DNA from: Cupriavidus gilardii
GTDB lineage: Bacteria; Pseudomonadota; Gammaproteobacteria; Burkholderiales; Burkholderiaceae
DNA: 64,000 bases
Direction of reading: 5' to 3'
NCBI RefSeq assembly: GCF_008801915.1
Contig: NZ_VZOV01000020.1
Span: 26,965 to 90,964 of the forward strand
This document shows, piece after piece, positions 33,395-40,531 of the stretch (the stretch's first letter is position 1; each line of letters begins with the position of its first letter). Both the position numbers and the translations under genes were made by a program. Below the pieces are notes generated by a model that was given only the letters and a program-made list of their open reading frames with translations, was not told where the DNA came from and did no database searches.

Positions 33395-34090
33395 ATGCTC
33401 ACGCCGCGATGCGCCGCCATCGCGGCGCTGCTGTCCGCGCTGGCGTTGCTGACCGCGCCGCCCGCGCACGCCGGCGCCCAGCGCGAGGAGCAGCTGGCCG
33501 ACGCCGTGCGCGGCGCGCTGGCCGCGGCGATTGCCGACGCGCGTCCCGCCCGGCCGGTGTTTGTCTCCGCCGGCGAGCGCGAGGCCTATCTGCGCTGGGT
33601 CGCCGAGATGTCGCGCCGCCTCGAGCGGCGCATTCCCGAGCCGCCGCTCCGCACCGAGCTGGTCGAGGCCGTCTACTACGAAGCCAGGCGGGCCGGACTC
33701 GAGCCGGCGCTGGTGCTGGGGCTGATCCAGGTCGAGAGCAACTTCCGCAAGTACGCGATCAGCACGGCGGGCGCGCGCGGCCTGATGCAGGTGATGCCGT
33801 TCTGGGCGCGCACCATCGGCGACGGCGACGCGCGCAAGCTGTTCCATCTGCAGAGCAATCTGCGCTACGGCTGCACGATCCTGCGCCACTACCTGGACCG
33901 CGAGTCCGGCGACCTGTTCCTCGCGCTCGGCCGCTACAACGGCAGCCGGGGCCGCGCCGAATACCCGAACGCGGTGCTGGCCGCATGGAGGCGCTGGCAA
34001 GAGGCCGAGGCCGCGGTGACGGTGGCGAACACTGCCGCCCCTGCCGCCCCTGCCGCGTTCCCATCCACCCGCCTGTCCGATCCGTCATGA
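33395..34090 (+). CDS. Lytic transglycosylase (SLT family), secreted
   Basis: The 231-residue protein has a Sec signal peptide (cleavage after APPAHA, about residue 26) and an SLT domain. The catalytic Glu is E114 in LIQVESNFRKYAISTAGARG, followed by GLMQVMPFW and the RYNGS motif. It should cleave murein glycan strands in the periplasm to give 1,6-anhydroMurNAc products, the substrates later processed by AmpD. It starts 4 bases after proS and overlaps the next ATG by 4 bases, so the three genes are likely coupled. Confidence 0.9.
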   Translation: MLTPRCAAIAALLSALALLTAPPAHAGAQREEQLADAVRGALAAAIADARPARPVFVSAGEREAYLRWVAEMSRRLERRIPEPPLRTELVEAVYYEARRAGLEPALVLGLIQVESNFRKYAISTAGARGLMQVMPFWARTIGDGDARKLFHLQSNLRYGCTILRHYLDRESGDLFLALGRYNGSRGRAEYPNAVLAAWRRWQEAEAAVTVANTAAPAAPAAFPSTRLSDPS

Positions 34091-35040
34091 CCTCCCGCCC
34101 GCATCCGCAGGCCGGCAAGGCCGGCTACGCCACCTCGTCGCCCGAACTGGAACGCTGGCTGGCCCGGCATATCGCGCAAGGCTTCGGCGCCGACGCGCTG
34201 GTGCGGTCGATGTGCCAGTCCGGCTACGACGCGGCCTTCGCCCGCGCCACGGTGCAGGCGGCCCTTGCCGGATCCGGGGAGCGCGGCGCAAGGCCGGGGC
34301 ATTCGCCATCGCCGGGCGCCAGGCCGAAGGCCGCCACGGATCTCACGACGAGCGCCGCGCGCGACGGTGCGGCCCCCGCGGCCGCGGCGATCACGGCCCC
34401 CAACGCGCTGCCCGCCGGCGATGGCCGCGACGTGCCGGTGCTGTTCGCGATGGAATCGCCGCGCATCGCGCTGTTCCAGCGGCTGCTGATGCCGGACGAA
34501 TGCGAGGCGCTGATCGCGCTGTCCCGGGGCCGGCTGGCGCGCTCGCCCGTGGTCAATCCCGATACCGGCGACGAGAACCTGATCGATGCGCGCACCAGCA
34601 TGGGCGCGATGTTCCAGGTCGGCGAGCATCCGCTGATCGAGCGGCTCGAGGCGCGCATCGCCGCGGTGACCGGTGTGCCGGTCGAGCAAGGGGAAGGACT
34701 GCAGATCCTGAACTACAAGCCCGGCGCCGAGTACCAGCCGCACTACGACTACTTCAATCCGCAGCGCCCGGGCGAGGCGCGCCAGTTGCGCGTCGGCGGG
34801 CAGCGGATGGCGACGCTGGTGATCTACCTGAACGACGTCCCGGCCGGCGGCGCGACCGCGTTTCCGAAACTGGGTTTGCGCGTCAATCCGGTACAGGGCA
34901 ATGCGGTGTTCTTCGCCTATCTCGGCGAGGACGGCGCGCTCGACGAACGCACGCTGCACGCCGGGCTGCCGGTCGAGCAGGGGGAGAAGTGGATCGCCAC
35001 CAAGTGGCTGCGCGAGGCGCCGTATCGCGGGGAAGGCTGA
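34087..35040 (+). CDS. Prolyl 4-hydroxylase-like 2OG-Fe(II) dioxygenase
   Basis: This 317-residue protein has the P4H alpha-subunit-type dioxygenase domain in its C-terminal two-thirds. The iron ligands are H219 and D221 (QPHYDYF) and H291 (LHAGLPV), with K301 as the probable 2-oxoglutarate anchor. An N-terminal helical segment (about 18-62) and an Ala/Pro-rich linker precede it. Related bacterial enzymes hydroxylate proline in proteins such as EF-Tu; the substrate here is unknown. The ATG overlaps the transglycosylase stop. Confidence 0.87.
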   Translation: MTSRPHPQAGKAGYATSSPELERWLARHIAQGFGADALVRSMCQSGYDAAFARATVQAALAGSGERGARPGHSPSPGARPKAATDLTTSAARDGAAPAAAAITAPNALPAGDGRDVPVLFAMESPRIALFQRLLMPDECEALIALSRGRLARSPVVNPDTGDENLIDARTSMGAMFQVGEHPLIERLEARIAAVTGVPVEQGEGLQILNYKPGAEYQPHYDYFNPQRPGEARQLRVGGQRMATLVIYLNDVPAGGATAFPKLGLRVNPVQGNAVFFAYLGEDGALDERTLHAGLPVEQGEKWIATKWLREAPYRGEG

Positions 35041-35142
35041 CCCGCCGCCGGTCGGCGGCGTCTGGCTTCGCGCTGCGCCGAGCCGCCCCCCATCTGTGCC
35101 GAACCGGCAAGCAGCACTGTGCCGGGCTTTACCGGTGAATCT

Positions 35143-35152
35143 GTACCGGTAC
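35143..35152 (+). promoter_or_regulatory. Palindrome upstream of the LysE gene, candidate operator
   Basis: GTACCGGTAC lies in the 165-base spacer, 19 bases before a -10-like TAGACT (35171-35176). An ACCGGT occurs again 12 bases upstream. Binding of a regulator here is inference only. Confidence 0.35.
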
Positions 35153-35205
35153 TGTATAGGGCCGCCGCGCTAGACTGCCGCTTCCCCTGTATTCAAGGAG
35201 TTGCC

Positions 35206-35826
35206 ATGGCACTGTCGGAACTGGCGGCGGGCTCTGCCGTGTTTGCCGCGTTCGGCGGCTTCGTGCTGGTGTCGTCGATCACGCCCGGACCGAACAACAC
35301 GATGGTGCTGGCCTCCGGCGTCAATTTCGGTTTCGCGCGCACCATTCCCCATCTGCTCGGCATCAGCAGCGGCTTCGCCGTGATGATCGCGCTGATCGCG
35401 CTCGGCCTGGGCTCGCTGTTTACCGCCGTGCCGTGGACCTGGCCGCTGCTGCGCGTGGCGGCCACCGCGTACCTGGTTTACCTCGCCTGGAAGCTGGCCA
35501 CCGCCGGCGGCGTGCAGGACCGGCAGGTGACCAGGCCGATGAGCTTCCTGCAGGCGGCCGCGTTCCAGTGGGTCAATCCGAAGGCCTGGGTGATGGCGGT
35601 GGGCGCGTGCAGCGCCTATGTGCTGCATCCGAATGTCTGGCTCAACGTGCTGCTGCTGGCCAGCCTGTCGGCGATCATCAATCTGCCAAGCGTGGCGGTG
35701 TGGGCGGTGTTCGGCGCGTCGCTGCGCCGCTGGCTGGCGAGGCCGCGCGTGCTGCGCGTGTTCAACGTGACGATGGCGCTGCTGCTGCTCGGCTCGCTGT
35801 GGCCGATCCTGGCGGCCGGACACTGA
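35206..35826 (+). CDS. LysE/RhtB-family amino-acid exporter
   Basis: The 206-residue protein has six hydrophobic segments and the family motif ITPGPNNTMVLASGVNFG in the first loop. LysE/RhtB proteins export amino acids or their derivatives; the substrate here is not predictable. ATG 35206 has AAGGAG 6 bases upstream. It stands alone, converging with hpt. Confidence 0.9.
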   Translation: MALSELAAGSAVFAAFGGFVLVSSITPGPNNTMVLASGVNFGFARTIPHLLGISSGFAVMIALIALGLGSLFTAVPWTWPLLRVAATAYLVYLAWKLATAGGVQDRQVTRPMSFLQAAAFQWVNPKAWVMAVGACSAYVLHPNVWLNVLLLASLSAIINLPSVAVWAVFGASLRRWLARPRVLRVFNVTMALLLLGSLWPILAAGH

Positions 35827-35875
35827 AAGCGCGTCCGGCCGGGCCGAGGAGGATCGGGCACGAAAAGCGGGTGCC

Positions 35876-36421
35876 TCAGTCCTTCAGCGCGCGGATGGTG
35901 CCGAGGTTGCGCCAGTAGCCCTTGGCATCCATGCCGCAGCCGAATACATAACGGTCGGGCACCGTGAAGCCGCAGAAGTCGGGGTGCATTGGCTTGGCCT
36001 TGGCCAGCGTCTTTTCGCACAGCACCGCGGCGTAGAACTCCCGCGCACCCATGTCCAGGATGCGCTGGCGGATCGCCGCCATGGTCTCGCCCTCGTCGAG
36101 GATGTCGTCGAGCACCAGCACGGTCCGGTCCTTGACCGACTCGCGCGGCGCCACGCGCCATTGCATCTCGCCGCCGACCGTCTTGTTGTTGTAGCGGGAC
36201 AGGTGGATGTAGTCGAACTCGAGCGGGAATTCGAGCTTGGGCAGCAGCATGCCGGTGAACACCACGGCGCCGCCCATCACCGACAGCACCAGCGGGAAGC
36301 GGTCTCCCATCTTGTCGGCGATCTCGCGCGCCATGCGGTCCAGCGATTGCTGCACGTCCTGCGCGCTGACGATTTCCTCGGAGTTGGCCCACAGTTCGCG
36401 AGCCTGTTCGGCAGTCATCAT
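35876..36421 (-). CDS. hpt: Hypoxanthine-guanine phosphoribosyltransferase-like protein
   Basis: The protein of 181 residues is a type I phosphoribosyltransferase with the PRPP motif VLVLDDILDEGETM (101-114) and the substrate-side YGCGMD-like segment near the end (YVFGCGMDAKGYWRN). It probably salvages hypoxanthine and/or guanine. Two adjacent ATGs (36421 and 36418) are possible starts. It lies 53 bases after ffh, in the same direction. Confidence 0.88.
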   Translation of the reverse strand: MMTAEQARELWANSEEIVSAQDVQQSLDRMAREIADKMGDRFPLVLSVMGGAVVFTGMLLPKLEFPLEFDYIHLSRYNNKTVGGEMQWRVAPRESVKDRTVLVLDDILDEGETMAAIRQRILDMGAREFYAAVLCEKTLAKAKPMHPDFCGFTVPDRYVFGCGMDAKGYWRNLGTIRALKD

Positions 36422-36474
36422 GGTGTTCGGTCCTGATTCTGGTGTTCTCTTGCGGGCAGGTTCGATGCGGCGGA

Positions 36475-37878
36475 TCAGCGGTTGAACAGGCCCTTCATGC
36501 CGCCCTTCATCGCGCCCATCGAGCGCATCATCTTGGCCATGCCGCCGCCCTTGAGCTTCTTCATCATGCTCTGCATCTGGTCGAATTGATTGAGCAGGCG
36601 GTTCACTTCCTGCACCGGCACGCCCGCGCCCGCGGCGATGCGGCGCTTGCGGCTGGCCTTGATCAGTTCGGGCTTGGCGCGCTCGGCCGGCGTCATGCTG
36701 TTGATGATGCCTTCCATGCGGCGCACCTGCTTCTCGGCCTGATCCATATTGGCGCCCTGGGCCTGCTGGGCGAATTGCGCGGGCAGCTTGTCGACCAGGC
36801 TGCCGAGGCCGCCCATCTTCTTCATCTGGCCGATCTGGGCCTTGAAGTCCTCGAGGTCGAAGCCGCCGGTCTTCTTGATCTTCTTGGCCAGTTTCTCGGC
36901 CGCTTCCATGTCGACGCCGCGCTGCGCCTCCTCGACCAGCGCGAGGATGTCGCCCATGCCCAGGATGCGCTGGGCCATGCGGTCGGGGTAGAAGGCCTCG
37001 AGGCCGTCGAGCTTCTCGCCGACGCCGACGAACTTGATCGGGCGGCCGGTCACGTGCCGCACCGACAGCGCGGCGCCGCCGCGCGCATCGCCGTCGAGCT
37101 TGGTCAGCACGACGCCGGTCAGCGGCAGCGTGTCGTTGAAGGCCTTGGCGGTGTTGACCGCGTCCTGGCCCAGCATCGCGTCGACCACGAACAGCGTTTC
37201 CGCCGGCTTGAGCGCGGCGTGCAGCGCGGCGATCTCCTGCATCATCGCCTCGTCGATGCCGAGCCGGCCGGCCGTGTCGACGATCAGCACGTCGTGATAG
37301 TGCTTGCGGGCCCAGTCGAGCGCCGCGCGGGCGATGTCGACCGGCTTCTGGTCCGGCTGCGACGGGAAGAAGTCGGCGCCGACCTGGTCCGACACGGTCT
37401 TGAGCTGCGCGATCGCGGCGGGGCGGTAGACGTCGCACGAGACCGTCAGCACTTTCTTCTTCTTGTTTTCCTTCAGCCATTTGGCGAGCTTGCCGACCGT
37501 GGTGGTCTTGCCCGCGCCCTGCAGGCCGGCCATCAGGATGATCGCCGGCGGCTGCACCGCCAGGTTCAGCTCGGCCGCCTTGCCGGGCGTACCGTCGGCC
37601 GAGACGGCTTCCTCACCGCCGATCACCGCGGTCAGTTCGCGTTGCACCACGCCGACCAGGGCCTGGCCCGGCGTGAGGCTGCCGACCACTTCCTCGCCCA
37701 GCGCCTTTTCCTTGACGCGGGCCACGAACTCGCGCACCACCGGCAGCGCGACGTCGGCCTCCAGCATGGCCAGGCGAACCTCCCGCAACATCTCGGCGGT
37801 GTTGGCTTCGGTCAGGCGTGCCTCGCCGCGCATGGTCTTGACGACCCGCGCCAGGCGTTGAGTGAGATTGTCCAGCAT
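36475..37878 (-). CDS. ffh: Signal recognition particle protein Ffh
   Basis: Ffh binds 4.5S RNA and signal sequences of nascent membrane proteins. The 467-residue protein has the N domain, the SRP GTPase domain with GLQGAGKTTT, DTAGR and TKLDGDARGG motifs, and the methionine-rich M domain ending in a Met/Lys/Gly-rich tail. Start MLDNLTQRLARVVKTMRG is canonical. Confidence 0.97.
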   Translation of the reverse strand: MLDNLTQRLARVVKTMRGEARLTEANTAEMLREVRLAMLEADVALPVVREFVARVKEKALGEEVVGSLTPGQALVGVVQRELTAVIGGEEAVSADGTPGKAAELNLAVQPPAIILMAGLQGAGKTTTVGKLAKWLKENKKKKVLTVSCDVYRPAAIAQLKTVSDQVGADFFPSQPDQKPVDIARAALDWARKHYHDVLIVDTAGRLGIDEAMMQEIAALHAALKPAETLFVVDAMLGQDAVNTAKAFNDTLPLTGVVLTKLDGDARGGAALSVRHVTGRPIKFVGVGEKLDGLEAFYPDRMAQRILGMGDILALVEEAQRGVDMEAAEKLAKKIKKTGGFDLEDFKAQIGQMKKMGGLGSLVDKLPAQFAQQAQGANMDQAEKQVRRMEGIINSMTPAERAKPELIKASRKRRIAAGAGVPVQEVNRLLNQFDQMQSMMKKLKGGGMAKMMRSMGAMKGGMKGLFNR

Positions 37879-38069
37879 GGCAGAAATCCGGAGGTGGGCT
37901 TTGTAGGGTTGCGGCGCGCCGCCGCGTTTGTCGGCCTGTCGCCGGCCTGTCGCCGGCCGATGGCCGACCGGTCATCGACCGTGCGGCGCGGACCGTGGCG
38001 TGCGGGCGAGGCCGACCGCGCGGGTCCGCCGGGCGTCCATCGCGGCGCCGCCATCCGCCTTGCCGCCGC

Positions 38070-38121
38070 GGGTCATTGCCGCCGGTCACCGCGGTCGGTC
38101 ACCGCCGTCGGTCACCGTAAC
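38070..38121 (+). repeat. 13-bp iterons upstream of the ypjD-like gene
   Basis: Three 13-base units, each starting CGGTCACCG (at 38083, 38096 and 38109), follow a diverged copy at 38070. They overlap the place expected for the -35 element of the -10-like TAAACT at 38133. An 11-base tandem (CGGCCTGTCGC at 37931 and 37942) lies farther upstream in the same 266-base spacer with ffh. They could be regulator sites; this is inference. Confidence 0.6.
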
Positions 38122-38132
38122 AGGCGCTAGGG

Positions 38133-38138
38133 TAAACT
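38133..38138 (+). promoter_or_regulatory. -10-like TAAACT placed for a leaderless start
   Basis: TAAACT ends 6 bases before ATG 38145, so transcription would begin at or next to the start codon. No ribosome-binding site precedes the ATG. The spacing is the same as at the 26641 ORF. Confidence 0.4.
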
Positions 38139-38144
38139 GCGCGA

Positions 38145-39128
38145 ATGGCGATTGTACTGTATGCCCTGACGGCACTCCTCTATTGCGCGCTGGCCTATCA
38201 CGGCTGGGCGACGCGCCACGCCGGACTGGCCGCCACGACGGCCGGTGGACCTGTCGGCGGTCCGGCGGGCGGTCCGATCCTGGGCGGCCAGCCGGGCTCG
38301 ATGGTGCTGGTGCCGGGCCCCGCGCCGGGCGGCAGCGCGGAAGGGCAGCCGGCCTGGTGGCATCTGCTGATGGTCGCGGTGCTCGCCAGCCACGGCATGC
38401 TGCTGCACGAGACGATCTTTCCGGCCGACCGCATGGTGTTCGGCTTTGCCTTCGCGCTGTCGGCGATGCTGTGGCTGGGCGTCGGCATCTACTGGATCGA
38501 GAGCTTCTTCTTCTCGCTGGCCGGACTGGGGCTGGTCGTGATCCCGGTGGCGATGCTGGCCAGCCTGATGCCGCTCGCCTTCCCCGGCGCGCAGATCCTC
38601 GGCTATGCCGCCCGGCCGCTGTTCAAGCTGCATTTCATCATCGCCAACGTCGCGTACGGGCTGTTCACGCTGGCGGCCTTCCACGCCTTCCTGATGCTGC
38701 TGGTCGAGCGCCGGCTGCATGGTTTCAACCGCGGCCACGGCGTACACGTGCCGGGCGGCGCGATGGCGGCCGGCGCGCCGCAGCAGGCCGGCTGGCTGGG
38801 CCGCTGGCTCGACCTGCTGCCGCCGCTGCTGACGCTGGAGAAGCTGCTGTTCCGGCTGATCGCGGCCGGCTTCGTGCTGCTGACGCTGACGATCGCCTCG
38901 GGGCTGCTGTTCTCCGAGGAGCTGTTCGGGCGGGTCTTCCGCTTCGACCACAAGACCGTGTTCGCGCTGGTCTCGTGGGTAATGTTCGCCGGCATCCTGG
39001 CCGGCCGGCGGTTCTACGGCTGGCGTGGCCGCGTCGCGCTGCGCTGGGTCATCGCCTCGTTTTGCATCCTGCTGCTGGCCTATGTCGGCAGCCGCTTCGT
39101 AATCGAAGTGATTCTGCATCGCCTCTGA
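38145..39128 (+). CDS. ypjD: Inner-membrane protein, cytochrome c assembly (CcsA/YpjD) family
   Basis: This polytopic protein of 327 residues has about eight membrane segments and conserved-looking histidines (LHFIIANVAYGLFTLAAFHAFL and FRFDHKTVFALVSW) as in the CcsA/YpjD family. CcsA proteins handle haem in cytochrome c maturation, but the role of YpjD is not established. A Gly/Pro-rich loop (about 33-66) and another near 205-222 are longer than I expect for the family. It is divergent from ffh, as in many proteobacteria. Confidence 0.82.
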   Translation: MAIVLYALTALLYCALAYHGWATRHAGLAATTAGGPVGGPAGGPILGGQPGSMVLVPGPAPGGSAEGQPAWWHLLMVAVLASHGMLLHETIFPADRMVFGFAFALSAMLWLGVGIYWIESFFFSLAGLGLVVIPVAMLASLMPLAFPGAQILGYAARPLFKLHFIIANVAYGLFTLAAFHAFLMLLVERRLHGFNRGHGVHVPGGAMAAGAPQQAGWLGRWLDLLPPLLTLEKLLFRLIAAGFVLLTLTIASGLLFSEELFGRVFRFDHKTVFALVSWVMFAGILAGRRFYGWRGRVALRWVIASFCILLLAYVGSRFVIEVILHRL

Positions 39129-39143
39129 AGCAAGGCATCGTCG

Positions 39144-39425
39144 ATGGCACGTCTGTTCCTGTTGCTGGCGGTCCTGCTGGCCATTTTCTGGTGGCTCGGC
39201 AGCCGCGTGCGCGCGCGCCGCGCCGAACCCCCGCCGGCCGATGCCGCTGCCGATACCCATCGCCGCGCGCAGGAGCCGATGGTGCCGTGCGCCCACTGCG
39301 GCGTGCATCTGCCGCGCAGCGAGGCGATCGCCTACCAGGGCCTGCACTACTGCCGTGCCGGCCATTTGCCGGAGGCGCAGCAGCCATCCGGCGACCGTGG
39401 CGGCGACCGCGGCGGTCCCGCATGA
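39144..39425 (+). CDS. PP0621-family small membrane protein with zinc-binding-like motif
   Basis: A 93-residue protein with one N-terminal membrane segment (LFLLLAVLLAIFWWLG), a basic stretch and a possible metal site formed by C49, C52, C70 and H74 (CAHC and HYCRAGH). It resembles the PP0621 family of uncharacterised proteins found before ampD. Its stop overlaps the ampD ATG by 4 bases, linking it to murein recycling by position only. Confidence 0.75.
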   Translation: MARLFLLLAVLLAIFWWLGSRVRARRAEPPPADAAADTHRRAQEPMVPCAHCGVHLPRSEAIAYQGLHYCRAGHLPEAQQPSGDRGGDRGGPA

Positions 39426-40027
39426 CCGGGCCGCATCCGTCGCGGCTGCGCCTGGATGACGCGGGCTGGGTCGAGGGCGCGCGCCGCGTGCCGTCGCCGA
39501 ACTTCGATCCGCGCCCGCCCGGCATGCCGGTCGATCTGCTGGTGATCCACAACATCAGCCTGCCGCCCGGCGAATTCGGCAGCGACGATATCGAGGCGCT
39601 GTTCCTGAACCGGCTCGATCCGGCCCGCCATCCGTTCTTCGCGACCATCCACGAGGTCCGCGTGTCGGCGCATTTCCTGGTGCGGCGCAGCGGCGAGCTG
39701 CTGCAGTTCGTCTCATGCGCCGAGCGCGCCTGGCATGCCGGCCAGTCGGCCTTCTTCGGGCGCGAGCGCTGCAACGACTTCTCGATCGGCATCGAGCTGG
39801 AAGGCTGCGACACGCTGCCGTTCGAGCCGGCCCAGTACGACACCGCGGCCGCGCTGTCGCGGCTGCTGGTGCGGGCCTATCCGATCGCGGCCGTGGCCGG
39901 CCACAGCGATATCGCCCCCGGCCGCAAGACCGACCCCGGTCCGTGCTTCGACTGGCCGCGCTTTGCGCAGGCCGCGGGGCTGGCGCCGACGATGCTGCCG
40001 TACCGTTGCGGCGGCGCCGCGGGCTAG
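39422..40027 (+). CDS. ampD: 1,6-anhydro-N-acetylmuramyl-L-alanine amidase AmpD
   Basis: AmpD cleaves anhydroMurNAc from the peptide in the cytoplasm during murein recycling, lowering the signal that induces AmpC-type beta-lactamases. The 201-residue amidase_2 protein has zinc ligands H43 (VIHNIS), H161 (GHSD) and D171 (KTDPGPCFDW), with E125 and K169 as the catalytic pair by comparison with E. coli E116/K162. It starts inside the PP0621 gene. Confidence 0.93.
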   Translation: MTGPHPSRLRLDDAGWVEGARRVPSPNFDPRPPGMPVDLLVIHNISLPPGEFGSDDIEALFLNRLDPARHPFFATIHEVRVSAHFLVRRSGELLQFVSCAERAWHAGQSAFFGRERCNDFSIGIELEGCDTLPFEPAQYDTAAALSRLLVRAYPIAAVAGHSDIAPGRKTDPGPCFDWPRFAQAAGLAPTMLPYRCGGAAG

Positions 40028-40200
40028 CCGAAAACCCCGCGTCGGCGCGGGGCTATCGGAAGTGTGGCGCTAATCAAAAAAAATTCTTTCGTCGGTGCGC
40101 CAGCCGACCAAACCGCCGCAACCCTTGAGCCGCTTGGTCTGGCGGGGAGCCGGGGTGCCGGCGTCGGGCCGGACCGGCCCGCGCAAGCGCTTGTCAAGAC

Positions 40201-40228
40201 TGGTCAACGCGATTCATTTCACTATACT
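40201..40228 (+). promoter_or_regulatory. Probable nrdA promoter
   Basis: TGGTCA (40201-40206), 16-base spacer, TATACT (40223-40228). The -10 lies inside the first NrdR box, so bound repressor would block RNA polymerase. Confidence 0.55.
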
Positions 40229-40265
40229 TAGTCCAGCTTTTCGTTATGACCACTATATCTAGTGG
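40220..40265 (+). promoter_or_regulatory. Pair of NrdR boxes
   Basis: CACTATACTTAGTCC (40220-40234) and CACTATATCTAGTGG (40251-40265) match the NrdR consensus, approximately ACACTATATATAGTGT; the second is nearly palindromic. Their starts are 31 bases apart, about three helical turns, the spacing known for paired NrdR boxes. NrdR is the ATP/dATP-sensing repressor of ribonucleotide reductase genes, so this fits the nrdA operon downstream. Confidence 0.88.
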
Positions 40266-40531
40266 TGCTTTCGGGGAGCCGACCTAGGCGTGCAGCGTTC
40301 GCCACGGGCTCGGCAGGTTGCCTTCGCGCCACGCGCGTCAAGCGTTTCCAGCCGGCCGGCAGCGCGTACACCGGCGCGCCACAGGGTCGGCACGTCACAA
40401 GAGCCCTCCACGGGAATGCAGCAAGGCAGTAATCCGGCACGGCATCGCCGCGCCCGGGATGTCTCTTTTTGCGCATTTTCCAAGGGGCTCTTTGTCGTTG
40501 ATAACACTGGTCACAAAAACAGGAGTGCTTC

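Larger units (their letters stand above)
40028..40531. other. 504-base regulatory region upstream of nrdA
   Basis: No gene is supported here; open frames on both strands are unconserved and overlap nrdA. It contains a hairpin at 40035-40052 (7-bp stem, A-run on its left, so a possible terminator only for minus-strand transcription), an A-rich tract near 40076-40083, a promoter overlapping the first of two NrdR boxes, and a leader of about 290 bases before the nrdA ATG. Confidence 0.7.
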
